From Eumeta japonica (Eukaryota > Arthropoda > Insecta > Lepidoptera > Psychidae): DNA of 64,000 nt. How positions within the stretch are numbered: the first letter of the stretch is position 1; every line of letters starts with the position of its first letter. Below, piece by piece: positions 45,628 through 57,996 of the stretch. The DNA is taken from NCBI GenBank assembly GCA_005406025.1, contig BGZK01000141.1, forward strand, positions 1 through 64,000, in the 5' to 3' direction. The translations under genes and the position numbers were made by a program. A model generated the notes under the pieces. That model did no database searches. It was not told the origin of the DNA and saw nothing but the letters and a program-made list of their open reading frames with translations.

Positions 45628-47655
45628 TTGGAGATCGATGAACGGTCGAACGGTCTTACTCTAGGGAATCTTCACTCCCCGCATCGCGCCGTGCGGGGAT
45701 CGCGGCGTCCGCTCTCGGAGAGGGCGATAATGTTCTTCCTCCAAGTAGTAAGGAGTGCCGAGGTCGCTGATATAGCTGCGAAATTTAGGAAGGAGAAACA
45801 CAGTGTGAATTGCCTTCGAATCATTTTGGAAAATCAGGAACTCATAATTAAACTAGAAAATCTATAATGTTTGCGCCCGGGCGGATACAAGGAAACTCAG
45901 TTGGACGCCATAAGCTAAAAAATATATCGATATTTTTTTTTAAAGCGAATGGATTTATAAATAATGTAGGTGAACTAGCCAAATGTGCGCTGGAGTACCA
46001 ATCAAATATAATCATGGTGCAGGAAACCCTTTTGAAACCAAAATCCGATAGCCTACAAAACTAAAAATTTCACTGAACTACGAACGGACAGATTAGGTGC
46101 TCCAAAAAGTGGAACCGCTTTATATTACAAACGATCACTATACTGTTGCCCGATCAACATTCCACCACTAATTAATATAGAAGCCACCGCATGTAGGCTT
46201 AGTATGACGGGATACGGCATCCTGACCTTGGTGTCAGTATACCTGTCTCGCAGGTAAAAACTGCTCCGGAGTGATCTAGAAGTACTCTTCGCCCTAGGTG
46301 ATGCTGTCATTCTCTTCGGGGACCCCAGTAGTAAAAGCACTAACTGGAATTGTAACTACTCTAATAGGGACGGCGGAAAAATGGTGCAACTCACAGAGAA
46401 GCTCCATTTCGATGTCGTAACACCTCTCACACCGATTCATTATCCCTCCAATGATAACTACAGGCCCGATATCCTAGATATCGCCCTCATGAGAGGGGTA
46501 GTTCTGGAAGTGAGCTGCATTGCGACCCTCCAGTGTCTCAGTTCGGATCATCTACCCGTACTCATGAACTTGGGCTCTCTCACCGGGAACAGCCCTCCCA
46601 TAAAAAAAACAATAACTAGCAGAAGGTATCAATCGCGCTTGAGGAAATCGGCACCCCTAATCTAAATAGTATTCTCAATCACATAATATCTACCGACAAC
46701 GTCTACAAAGTAATAGACGCACTTACTAACCACGTTTGTAAAGTGGACGAGAACAGCTTACGGGTAGTTCCAGAAAACTCTGATCGCACGGAGCTACCTA
46801 GAGATGTTAGCAAATTGATAATGGCTAAGAACGCAGCATTGCGCCGAGCGAGCAAATATCTCTCCTGCGAAAATAGAATCTCATGTGCCTGCACTCCAAC
46901 GTAAAGTGAAGGCCTGTATGCAGGAAGTTAGAAACGATAATTGGAGCAACCTCATGATAAGCCAGCCATCGAGATTACTGGATACTAGCTAAAGCCTTCA
47001 AAACAGAAGGTTACTTCTCCACTCTTGCTCTTAGGAAATCTAATAACTCGACAACTGGGAATAAGCGAAGTGTTTAGCAGACAGCATTGAACAACAAGGC
47101 TTTGATAAGCACCCACAAACTTAGAACACACACATAGGGTAGAAGAAGAGGGTTCGTCGCATAGTGTACCTTCCACCAAAAGATGATCTGGAACCGATAA
47201 CAGTCGATGAAATCAACAAACACATCAATACTCTAAAAGTTAGTCCCGGCAAAGACGACATAAGTAATAAAGCGATCAGATGCTTTTCCGCGCCACTCAT
47301 GGCTCTCCTGATAGCAGTATTCAATGCGTGCTTTAAAAATTGTTATTTTTCTACAGCTTGGAAGAAAGCAGTAGTCATAGGAATCCCTAAGCCGGGTAAA
47401 CCACGCACCTCCCCGCCAGCTAAAGATCTATTAGTCTACTGAGCGTATTAGGCAAATTATTTGAAAAAACGCTCAAAACTCGTTTAAGCGATCAGCTCAT
47501 AGGGTAAGGCCTTATAATCGATGAACAATTTGGCTTTCGTCCTCATCACTCCTGCCCCCAACAAGCCCTCTGTCTAGTAGAATACATATCGGCGGACTTC
47601 AAAACAAAAAAAAAACAGTGGCGATCTTCATTGATGTAGCAAACGCCTTTATCAC
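45628..47655 (+). mobile_element. Truncated Jockey-clade LINE (ORF1 end, endonuclease, start of RT)
   Basis: 45628-45867 reads as the end of ORF1 (LRIILENQELIIKLENL) and its stop overlaps the ORF2 start ATG at 45867. ORF2 begins like an APE endonuclease (KANGFINNVGELAKCALEYQ, NIIMVQETLL) and, after several frameshifts, reaches the end of that domain (SSDHLPVLMNLGS at about 46544-46582). RT begins at about 47160 with VDEINKHINTLKVSPGKDD and WKKAVVIGIPKPGKP. It continues out of frame through a GFRPHHSCPQQALCLVEYIS-like block to FIDVANAF, the first RT catalytic block. The element is cut at about 47655, where the repeat also found at 29586 begins. It is dead. Confidence 0.85.
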
Positions 47656-50600
47656 AGAGAACTTGCATCGAATGCGTTACATTCAGTGTGTTAATTTCAT
47701 GTTTTTTTCAAGATTGGTGATAATTTGTAACACCAACAAAACATATTTTATAAAAAATAAACGAAAGGGGTCATAGAACACGGTTGAAACGAAGTTTCAT
47801 CTCTGTATATTATGTATAAAATGGCACGATAAAGTAAATTAAGTAAATTGATAATCTTTGTGCGTAATTAATTAAAAAGCTTTATTTTTTTAAGTTTCAT
47901 TTAATTAAAAAGTGTTAAATATGCGGTCGGGAGATCCCCATCAAGAACAAAGTTGTTTTCAATATAAGCAATGCACAATAAGGAAAAAAATCATAGAGTT
48001 TCATTTAATATTTTAGGAAAAATAATCATTTATATAGTTCACGAATGTATCTCATTAAACTTCAATTTTTGGGAAACCTCAGTATTATCAAAATGAGGCA
48101 CAATATTCATTATTGGAGGTTGAAAAATGATGTACAATTAAAGTTATTAATAATTGTTGAATTATCCAAGATATCTTTTGAAAGACAAAAAACTTCAGGC
48201 AACATTTATTCACGGGAATGGTTTTGTATTCGCAGAACCAAAAACTAGACTGACCAAAACTTTAGAATTTGCCATTCAGATCTAATTTTTTTTAGACCTA
48301 CTATTTTATATATTTTGCAAGCCACAATGCTTGAGTTTTTTGTTCAGTTTGAGGCAAAGTATCATATCCATAATTGTTATTTACTATAATTGTTTCAATA
48401 ACAATAGAGATCATGGTATTATTTGTTACTCTGATCTCAAAATGAAGCACAAACCACAGCAAACATCGTTGTCGTTATTATTCGAAAAGAGTTTATTTTC
48501 TTTCAAGTTGATGCGTCTCAGGAATAAATCGTACCTAGTACGCGATTGTTTATGAAATCATTTAATTACCAGAGATATAGGCAGATATTAATTATTGTTC
48601 TGCGATATGAAAATTATTCTAAATTAAAATATAGGTATTTATACTTTCCATACTTTGTTATTAGGTTATGATGATCTGAATAAAGGCTATTATCTTATTA
48701 TCTTATCTAACGAAACCTATTAGAACGTTTTAGTTCGACTGACTCTATTACGTATCTTAGTTTTATTGTGATTATCGATACATCCTCGCCAAATGTTAAT
48801 CAAGCAAAAATTTTTGTACGAGGGCTGCTATTTATGTCTCCGGAACTGGCCACATACAGAACAACATCTAAAAGTAATTATAATATTTAAAAATGAAAGT
48901 TTTCGACTGTAGAATGCAGTTTGTTTCATGTCACAGTCAATTGTTTTACCATTATGGAGTCATTTTGAAAATTGCGTATCTTTATCACCATGGATTTAAC
49001 TCGTTAAAATTATCGTGCGATGATTGATCGGTGTGGGCTAACTCAAAAAACAATCAATAGATCAGCTCACTTCAACTTTTGGGTATGTAGCGTCATCGAA
49101 ATTCACTCTGTATCACTGATTTAGTAAGTTTAATACTGGGCGCTTTATGCATACGGACAATTTAAATAATGTCTCCCTAATTCTATTGTTGTACCAAAAA
49201 ATATCGATTCTGTACGAGAACTAATAATGCAAACTCGTCATGTTACTTATCACGAGATAAAGGTATCCCTGAGCAATAAGTATGAAGAGCATATATAACA
49301 TATTATATTAAAATTTGGCTGTAAAAAGAAATTATGCGCGTTGGATTCCGCACAAATTGAGCATTGATCAAAATCAGGCTTGTGTAGATTGATGCAATAA
49401 AATGACAAAATACATGGTGCGTCAAAAGCTGTTTATATTATTGACACAGATAATGAATCTTCGATCTATGCGTATGACCCCGAAACTAAACAACAGTCAA
49501 CGGTGTGGGTGTTCCAAGATGAGGCGAACCCAACAAAAGTGATTCGTGCAAAAAGCACTTTGAAGCAAATCGTTGCGTGATTGTCTTGGTATAGTTACAG
49601 TGCCACTAAAAAATCGTAAAACCGATAATTTGGTGTGGTACACGGTCGTTTGTTTGCTAGAAATGTTTGAAGAAATAAAAGAGAACAACCGACCACGTAG
49701 AATCATTCTTCAACATGATAATGCTAGCTGTCACACGTCGGCCGAAATAACTCGACTTTTGCAAGGTCAAAAGATAGAATAGAGGGGGACATCCGCCATA
49801 CAGTCCCGATTTGGCATCCAACGGTTTCTATTTATTCCCAAATGTGAAGAAAACATTACGCGGTCAACATTTTCGAGCCGCAAAGAGGCCGTTAATACGT
49901 TCAAAATGTACGTTTTGGAGATGCCTCAATCAAAATAGAAAAAGTGCTATTACGCTGAAATCAATTTACTTTGCAAGCAATTTACTTGTACATCATTTTT
50001 CAATTTCCAATAATAAATATTGTGCCTCATTCTGATAATATTAATAATTATAATGAAGTTTCACACAAAATTTATCCAAAACGTACGGTATTTCTCGATA
50101 ATCTTTCCATTTTTGCCACAACGAGCGTTGCGGTCAAATATATTTCCCCTACTAGACACTTCGCACTCGACGAATCACACAACTGTTTTCAGAATGGACA
50201 ACAGTTTTGTTTTGGTTATCAGTACTTACGACATTTGTGTGACATACAATGGTTTCTTGTCGACATAAATTTTAATGAGTTTTGTGTTCGTTATTAATTC
50301 AACATTGCAAAAAAAATTGATAAAAAAAATGAATCAACAAGGACAAAAATATACATATTTAATTATTTGCATTCGTGAAATATATAAATGATTGTTTTTC
50401 CTAAAATATTAAATAAAACTTTTTGATTTTTTTTCTTATTGTGCATTGCTTATACTGAAAAAAACTTTGTTCTTGACGGGGGTCTCCCGACCCCCGAAAG
50501 TAGGTTTAACTTTTTTAATTAAATGAACCTTAAAAAAATAAAGCTTCTAAATTAATTACGCACAAAGATTATCAATTTACTTAATCGTGCCATTTAATAC

Positions 50601-50780
50601 ATAATACATAGAGAAAGAAACTTCGTTTAAACCGTGTCCTACGACCCGTCTCGTTTATTTTTTATTAAAATATGTTTTGTTGCCGTTACAAATTATCAGC
50701 AATTTTGAAAAAAAAAACAAGAAATTAAACACACCGAATGTAAGGCATTCGATGCAAGTGATCTCGGTGATCATTATTAA
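47656..50780. repeat. Large inverted repeat with arms 47656-48130 and 49960-50780
   Basis: The left arm runs from AACTTGCATCGAATGCGTTA rightward. The right arm ends with the same text inverted (CGATGCAAGTGATCTC at 50752). Both match 29586-30350. The spacer (48131-49959) holds 48340-48640 (copy of 30600-30880), a short unshared stretch 48641-48715, and a mariner remnant. It could fold as a large cruciform or produce hairpin RNA if transcribed. No host gene is present. Confidence 0.75.
48819..49962 (+). mobile_element. Mariner (DD34D) copy 2, 3'-truncated
   Basis: It starts with the terminal repeat CGAGGGCTGCTATTTATGTC right after the target TA (48817-48818). Transposase ATG is at 48990 (MDLTR then stop). 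Several frames give YDPETKQQSTVWVFQDEANP, VWYTVVCLLEMFEEI and HDNASCHTSAEITRLLQ. Many stops and frameshifts are present. The first catalytic motif reads TDNES, so N replaces D as in copy 1. The sequence to its left is the inverted copy of what lies right of copy 1, so both descend from one insertion. The right terminal repeat is lost at the junction with the inverted-repeat arm. Confidence 0.85.
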
Positions 50781-52870
50781 AAATTAGATATAAAATAGTG
50801 AATTATAAATTATATATAATAAACTACTGAATCATAAATTTCAAGAAACAAAGAAAGAGAGAGAGAGAGATAGAGATGGAGAAAGTCGCTTGTAAGGGCA
50901 TAATGCTTTTTCATTATGCCCTTACTATGCCATTATGCCTATACTATGCCATTTTCATTATGTTACAATCTCTATCTGTCAACTACTACCGCAAGCTGTT
51001 TTTAGGAACTTAATCCTAAAGTAAATCAAGGAACGGTAATAAAAATCTAATTAATATTATTAATTTATAGTTCTAATGTGAGATATCTATGCGCGTGTTG
51101 TATTAGGATAAAACCAAGACATCTTAACATTTAATGTCCAATTCAGAAACGTTGTCCTAAAACAAGTACTAAGGCCGGATTAACTAACCTACGTCAATTC
51201 AATTCATAGTCGTCTTTAAGCGCGGTATTTATAAGTGCCGGTATTAGATATTTAAAATGGCAACACATAATAATGCTAACTATTTACGAATACATGCTAT
51301 ATTATACACATAACAAAAATCGACTGCCTATTGTAATTAGTCGCTAACAAGGGATTATTTTGACAGCGGTCGGTCTAATATGGCATTATTGGCATACGAG
51401 GTTACAATTTCGACTTTAATTATTGATTTACTTTACCTTTTGTAATTTTAAATGGCATTAATTAATGGCCACCCTAATGCGACAAAAAGAAAAAAGGAAG
51501 AGAACCAGAGTGTACAAGATAATGTTTTTCTAGTTATTTGATTCAGCCGAAAATTAAGAATATTGAAGATAAATAAAAAGACATCAATAATCACAAAACT
51601 AAGTTTCAAGTACAAAGTGAAAATTTCGAATGGATCGATCCTTTTGCGATAAATCCTCGGTGTTCAATTGGTATTTTATATATATTTTTTTATCTTCTAT
51701 AATATCATTAATATCATAACACTCATTTATTTCCATAACTACAAATTTGAAATCATTTCGCGTATACAACTGTTTTTAACCTATCACACATCACACAAAT
51801 GCCGTACTATCTCACTTAAGCCTGATTCGAGGTGGTTTAATAAAACAGTGGTCGCTAGTCCCACCCAAGTACCAGTATCAACGTTAGTATGCGTTTCTGA
51901 ACAGAGTTTTCGTTAGTCTATTGTCAGCTGTCGGACTAAAATCGATATTAAAGTTAAACCGTCGTCTCTAAAAAAGAGATACTTGGTTTTGGCCTACGCC
52001 GTCTGCGCCTAGCACTGTGCGCAGGTAGAAGGATAATGCGTTGGCATGAGGCATTACCTCGCGACTCCCACTTCGGAGACGCTAGTTTTGACCTACGCCG
52101 TATGTGTCTGATCGTGTATTGACTTACTTACTGTGATGACGCTTTTTATAACAAACAGTGATTTCTATTTTTGAAATTTCGTCATTGTTTGCAAAGTTTC
52201 CAAAGGAGTGATAGTGAATATTAAATCCAAAAAGTACGTTGCATATATTAGTTATCATCGACCAATTGTAATCATAGAATTAAAGGATAGTCTACGATAA
52301 ACTCTAGCGTACTCTAACAGAGTTAACTGAAGAAATGTAATGTAAAATGTGGTTAACGAAAGTCATGAGCTTCTTCTTTTCATTCGCAATACCTGCCATC
52401 CTCATCTTATTCCAATAATAATAACACAGTTTTTATGTTTTACATCTGCCGGGTGTCCCCTGACATACTTTTTGATTTTCTTAAAGATAAACATTTAATC
52501 TTTAATTATTATAAAAATATTATATGCTGTTATTAAACATTTTTAAAATATGTCAGTACATATATATTATTTTGTTACATACATAAAATAAATCAATAGG
52601 TATATAAATATAAGGAAAAAATTAATATATTAAAAAAATTAATACACGGACATACTCTAGAAAGCATACATACATACTACTGTAAAAGTATTGTGACGGT
52701 AAAAATGTTGCCTTTTCTTCGATTTAACTCGCCGCCGATGTTTTTATATGGAATATATAAAACATCGAGTATAACGAGTATAACATAACAAATTTCTGCT
52801 TGAATTGTTAAACCAAAATCAAAAGTCTTAGTCATACTCGGTAAGCTCGTGTTCGCTGTAGTATTATCGA
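50781..52870 (-). repeat. Inverted copy of the 28.5-29.6 kb region, with additions
   Basis: Landmarks in reverse order: GA-rich microsatellite at 50855-50875 (the complement of the CT tract at 29489), TTGGCCTACGCCGTCTGCGC at 51988-52007, CATCTGCCGGGTGTCCCCTG at 52445-52464, and AAAATCAAAAGTCTTAGTCA at 52816-52835. About 51180-51970 has no counterpart that I could find. No gene is seen. Confidence 0.65.
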
Positions 52871-54179
52871 TAATAGATTGATACGATAAAGTGGTTAAGA
52901 AAGCAACGGCTGAAAGTTGAAGTCATTGGGATACATAATAGGAAGCCATTCTCTTAACGAGAATTCATTCCAATTACACTAATTCATCATGATGGAAAAA
53001 GAAATCCTATAATTTTGTTATACATTGATTCATTCGTATCGGACCTGCTTTGTCTTACATATTTTGTCAAGACAAGAGATCTCTGCATGTGATATTGCAT
53101 AAATCGTGCGTAAATCATCTACAGTCCGTTTCTAAAAACTAAAAATATGCATAATATCGCATTATTAACGCACAGAATAACGTGTAAATTATTATAGAAA
53201 CACTGTAAATTTGTGTGCATATTTCATCCATCAAGTGTCCCTACGATTCTTGTCTGTTTACGATACCGATACACCTCTAGTATATATTGTCTCACAATAA
53301 ACACAAAAGAATCTCGTGTCTATGACTTATTTGCACGTGCATACTTTAACACCTCGATAACGTAACCTCATCAGAAACTTTGATATTATGCATGTATATG
53401 ATAGTGTTGTTGAACTTATTAATTAACTGACCACAAGACACATATTTTCGTCCTTGTTGGTACTTTTTTTTTATTATTAAATTTTATTCTCATCTGTGTC
53501 TAGCGAATAACGCACACAAAATGAGTTCAATTTCAAGTCATATGATACAACAATGTCGTACTGAAAACCTCAGTAAAACGCGTTGTCAATTTTTACAACA
53601 CTCACGTAATACGAGAATTTTCGTTTCATTTGAAAGTTTCCTTCGACATTTGTTGACGACGTCGATAATCATAATTAAACTAAAATACATAATAGAGCTG
53701 CACGATAGAATCTTGTACTTTTGTGGATCGATTGAATGTATAAAATTAAACTCATTATTGTTTCGTATTCGATATGAAAATAAATGGTAACAATAAATAT
53801 AATTCCAATCTTTGAAAGTAATGGAAACGTTTCGACATTTCCAAAATACATATTAGTATGAAATTTTAATAGCGTAAGCATACGGGAGGAGCACTCGTAT
53901 TATTTCAAGAGAAGAACGAATGGAAAGTCGCCATTGCGAAGTTTTAGGCAACATTATGCAATTTGATATTGCGTGATAGACTATGACACGAATAAAAAAG
54001 TCCGGGCGAGAACGACGAATATCTATATTTATAATACTTAACTCGTGAGCCAGCCTTATCTTAGTAGCATTTCATAGCGACATTTTCGGAAAAATTAGGG
54101 AGTTAAGAAGAAATGACACGATTCCGCGAATGCTTCTTCGCGAGATCTGTGGTATTTATAAAGAAGCCTGTTTAAGATG
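52871..54179. other. Non-coding DNA, part inverted repeat, part unique
   Basis: 52871-53000 pairs inverted with 45335-45460. The rest (53000-54179) has no counterpart in the window. An 89-codon frame at 53521-53790 shows no motif and is not called as a gene. Confidence 0.4.
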
Positions 54180-54930
54180 TACATCCTTGAAATGACTACA
54201 GACCAGAATAAGAAAGGATTTATTTTCATGCCTGGAAGGATTTACAGAACAAAAATGGTGTATTTTGTGAATTATCCAAGGCATTTGACTGCATTCATTT
54301 TGATAGATTGAACAGGAAACTACATTATTATGGCGTCAGAGGTCGATTACTTGGACTTCTGGAATCCTGTTTAAGTGATATAATCAAAAGGGTTCATATA
54401 AATGATAAGAGATCATAAGATCTGCAGTCAATATAGGCGTACCACAGGGTTCAGTATTTGGACTATTTCTTTTCCTATTGCACATTAACAATCTACCACG
54501 TCTTGTTAAAGATGGGCAAGGGATTGTATTGTTTGCTGATGATACCACCTTATTTTTTTAAATTGATAGTCAACAACCAACTTTTAACGAACGTATCTGA
54601 AATAGTTGAGTGTTTTATTATTAGGTATCTTCTTCTTAATGAAAGAAAAACTTGTTAAATTTGCGTATCTAATTTTAGATTGATCAACGCAAACGTAATG
54701 CTCAAGAACGAGGTACTGGATATTGTTGACATGACCTTATTTCTTCGTTTGACTTAAGATGCTAAGTTACGTTGGAATTCTTATATTGTCGGTTTAGCGA
54801 AAAGGTTTTGTAACAAATGCAGGCGAAAGCATTCAGTAACTTGTAATGAAAATGAAAGCACCAAGAGATTAGTTTATTTCAGTTCCTTTCATAGTCTCTA
54901 CTCACACAAAAGAGTTAACTTAAAAAAATA
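54180..54930 (+). mobile_element. Non-LTR reverse transcriptase relic with FADD box
   Basis: Across frames it reads KLHYYGVRGRLLGLLES, then NIGVPQGSVFGLFLFLLHIN (54432-54491), then FADDTT at 54532-54549, the RT catalytic box, followed by INANVMLKNEVLDIVD. These are RT blocks in the normal order of a LINE of the CR1/Jockey group. Stops and frameshifts interrupt every domain, and no endonuclease or ORF1 remains. The adjoining duplicated regions lack it, so it inserted after that duplication or was lost from the other copy. Confidence 0.8.
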
Positions 54931-55079
54931 AAGTTTCTTAACATTCAACATAAATCATATAATTATTTTTTCAGCATGATACTTCAAATCGAATCAAATG
55001 AAAACTAGTTTTATTCGTTAGGTAATAAAATCCTAAAATTAACAAATTATTTTAGACATTAGCATTATCTTCTATTTGA

Positions 55080-56440
55080 AAGTTGAGTCAAGTTTAAAAA
55101 AAACACAGGAAAATTAAAAAACCTGCGGCATTCGGAGTCATGCATTGCTGTATATTTATTTAAATAAAACTTTTCATAAATACAGATATAAATAACTATT
55201 ATTGGCCGTCATAGAAACGTATATAACAACACGGCCGCAATTAAAGGAATTAAAATTCAATGTCAACGTGATGAAGTAATTTATTTGTTCAATTCAGTAA
55301 TATCTAATATCGTTGGTGGTCTATTTACAGCCACACAAACATTCTGTCGCTCATCAATTCTCGTTGTCATTTGGTACATTTCCTTGGCTATCTCGTCGTC
55401 ATCGCCACTGAAAACAGTAAACATTATGTCCATTTGTCACCATCGAACAATCATTATAATAAAATATTACTCAACCTAATTGCTTACGTTTGTATTATTC
55501 ACGGCTAGCCCCGTGCGCCGTCAAATCGTCACAATTTATATAAGTACTTACATTATTTTTTATCATATCATATACAGAATTATATAGTTATAGTAAGGAT
55601 TTAATTTATTTCTTGCTCTGGCCAGTTATCATTAATCGTAACTGATTAATAGTTTTTGGTATGAAAACTTTAGGCACCCACCTTATCGTATCTTATGGGT
55701 AACTAATTTCTTGATTGAACTAGGTTTTTCGAAAGAAAACTTCTATTAGCATATGAGGCGAATTTCGATGGATAAAATCTTATAAATTCGTGTCACCGAC
55801 ATGCTAATGCAGTAAATGTAATAGTATATTGTGTGACAAGGCATGAAACGAGACGGTTTCTTACAAGGGTGAAGTTGCCCTCGTCCAGAGTCTAAAATAG
55901 TGTTTTATCACGTGGCACACACTACATTTTTTACCTAACATATTTTATGAATGCGAGTTTTAACATTTTATTATTTATTTCAATCATGAAAATATAATAT
56001 CTTTCGGATTAGCTAATTATTAGTATGACGTTTGTCGAGGTTTCGAATAAACAATGGGCTACATAGAACTGCAAGTTCACTAAGCGAGCAGAAAGTGATT
56101 AATTTTTCATTCAAGGAAGAAAACGATCGTTTTCAGTGCACCAACGGTGGCCTTAGTCTGAAATTGTCTAGTTTTGAATGGCCCAGCAGACATTGCAACT
56201 CACATATCAATGCAACATATATGAAAACGCATTGGGCGATTTCATGCTAATGCAGAACTTGTGAAAACTTTTTTACCGCGCGTCGCCGAAATTTTAACAG
56301 TATGTATGAATTAACAGTGTATGTTAAAACTATTAAGGATACGGAAAAAATATTTTCACATCTAAAAAGTTTTCTCATATACAAAATAGTGAAAATTATC
56401 AATGACAGATGACAATTATCAATGGCTTTTTTTTTCTAAT
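55080..56440 (-). repeat. Dispersed 1.3-kb repeat, copy 3 (inverted)
   Basis: Reverse complement of 27200-28500 and 8850-10260: GGAGTCATGCATTGCTGTAT at 55134, the palindrome at 55819-55930, and CGATTTCATGCTAATGCAG near 56238. The open frames at 55285-55479 and 56032-56250 are not conserved between copies. Confidence 0.7.
55819..55930. repeat. Imperfect palindrome (fold-back repeat), copy 4
   Basis: The arms TATATTGTGTGACAAGGCAT and AGTGTTTTATCACGTGGCAC lie around a GGGTGAAGTTGCCCTCGTCC centre. It is in inverted orientation, inside copy 3 of the 1.3-kb repeat. Confidence 0.65.
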
Positions 56441-56689
56441 TCAAAACTTAATAACCATACACGCTGTTATTTCAAAACTGGGTTTACGCGGCACATCATG
56501 TGTTTTAATTAATAAATAAACCATATCATTCAAACATAATGACCTTAGTATTACTGATATTTATTTTTATACTTCTTTCTATAAAGGAATCGTTCATATG
56601 AGTTACTGTCACCTACAACTGGCGCGCCGACGGCATAAGGATATCTCAGTCGTGGGCGTACAAGAGCTCATCCATTCTTAGTCCACAAT
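56441..56689. other. Boundary of an insertion in the right arm
   Basis: From here to about 60600 the right arm carries ~4.2 kb that is absent between 27102 and 27200 in the left arm. No gene is seen in this short piece. Confidence 0.4.
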
Positions 56690-57060
56690 TATTAACTTTC
56701 CGCAAACCTAACCCGAGCCTAATCCTTTGTATAGAGGTACAAGGATGGTTCTACACCAGTCATCAGCTATTCTGCGGCTCTTCCAGCATTTTTTGAAGAG
56801 CTGGTACAGCGGACTAGCCACTATACCCCCACCGCCTAGCATTTGTGGAGAAATTCTATCATAATATCCGGCAGATTTCCCAGCCTTCTTCTTTTATTTC
56901 ATACTTTTATATATTTTTTTTTGCTTTCATGACTTCTTCCATTTTAATCTTATTTTTAATTTTATCTTCATTCCTATTTTCACTTGCAGCAACGTTTTTA
57001 TCTGCATCTATATCCTCGTATGCAAAAACACTTTCCAAATAATTTGTACATCTGTTTTTT
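56690..57060 (-). mobile_element. LINE reverse-transcriptase N-terminal relic
   Basis: The reverse complement reads YLESVFAYEDIDADKNVA, a charged KNKIKMEEVMKAKK stretch, then GKSAGYYDRISPQMLGGGGI, ASPLYQLFKKCWKSRRIADD and WCRTILVPLYKGLGSG. This is the first RT block of the RTE-like lepidopteran LINE whose C-terminal tail is left at 8.7, 33.3 and 63.4 kb. A stop follows GLGSG and the frame is broken within the KAKK region. It is dead. The plus-strand frames here are shadows of it. Confidence 0.75.
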
Positions 57061-57619
57061 ATTTTGTTTTATTTATTCAATAAACATGCATTGCCATTTT
57101 TCATTACATTTACATACAATGTCTCGAATTTTTGTGGACTTTTTTTGCTCATAATCCAAAAAAGTTTTTGAGTCGTCCTGAAAGTTATCCGAGAATCTCC
57201 TGTCAGGACCTTCATCCATTTTATTCTTTTCACATATTCTCTAGCTCTTGTTTTCGTATCTTTTTATTATATTTTTTTTTGATTCAAATGTCCTCTTACA
57301 TCCTTTTGAATCTTCTTTCAAACTGCTCGCTATTTGCATTCTCTAATTGGCCTTTTATAACATTAATATAATAATTGGTATCTATATGAAACCACTGACA
57401 TATTCAGCAAACTTTTTTTTAAATTAAAACATTACTGATAATGACAACGAGTAATATATAAGGACGTCCAAATGAAAAGCTAAAAAACAAATATTGTAAT
57501 AAACCTATACATCTTAACAACTTGTAAGTCGTTTTTTTTTGTGCAGTAAAAAAAATTTAGTCTATAATGTATTCGTGGAAGGCTTTTAGGTGATAAAAAA
57601 GAAATTTTTTGAATTGGTG
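57061..57619. other. T-rich non-coding DNA, partly LINE-derived
   Basis: It continues the minus-strand LINE relic for an unknown distance; charged, low-complexity translation is visible but no firm motif. No other feature. Confidence 0.35.
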
Positions 57620-57960
57620 TAAACTACCCATTGGTGTAGGAGAGCCTTATTTTTGTAACCGTGGATGCACAGGTGACATGGCGTCATCGGCTTTCTTCTA
57701 ACACAGGTGCTCTCGGGGCATGGCTGCTTTAGGAAATATCTGTACATAATCGCCAGGAAGGGGCCATCGGACGAACGCCAGCACTGCGGCGGACGATTTG
57801 AAGACACCTCTCAACATACACAGGAGACATGCCCTGCCTGGGCGGCGGAGCGCGCGGCTTTGGTGGCCGCAGCTTTGATGGTGACCTCTCGTTGCTGATC
57901 ATTGTAAAAAGAATGGTTTGTAACGAGGAGTCATGAGAGGCGATATGAACATATCGATAC
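57620..57960 (+). mobile_element. R1-like LINE ORF2 C-terminal relic
   Basis: 57673-57895 translates as FLLTQVLSGHGCFRKYLYII, then QHCGG, DTSQHTQETCPAWAAERAAL. This is the end of R1-clade ORF2 in Lepidoptera, including the terminal Cys/His motif (family form CHHC...DTAQHTLEECPAW). The frame ends at a TGA at 57896. The RT domain is absent. This stretch is much richer in GC than its neighbours, as expected for R1-type elements. The minus-strand frame at 57586-57807 is a shadow. Confidence 0.8.
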
Positions 57961-57996
57961 GGCGGATTTCAAGCAGAGAGTTGCTTGAAATCCGCC
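57961..57996. repeat. Perfect 15-bp inverted repeat with 6-nt loop
   Basis: GGCGGATTTCAAGCA, then GAGAGT, then TGCTTGAAATCCGCC. It lies directly downstream of the R1-like ORF2 relic, so it may be in that element's coding end or 3' UTR. It is not followed by a T-run. Confidence 0.85.

Noticed and set aside
53521..53790. 89-codon open frame
   Set aside because: It is unique in the window with no recognisable domain, and its codon content looks like ordinary AT-rich DNA.
57132..57371. 79-codon plus-strand frame rich in Phe and Ser
   Set aside because: It is T-rich sequence antisense to probable LINE-derived DNA, with no motif.
57586..57807. 73-codon minus-strand frame
   Set aside because: It is the antisense of the R1-like ORF2 C-terminal relic, whose plus-strand reading has clear family motifs.
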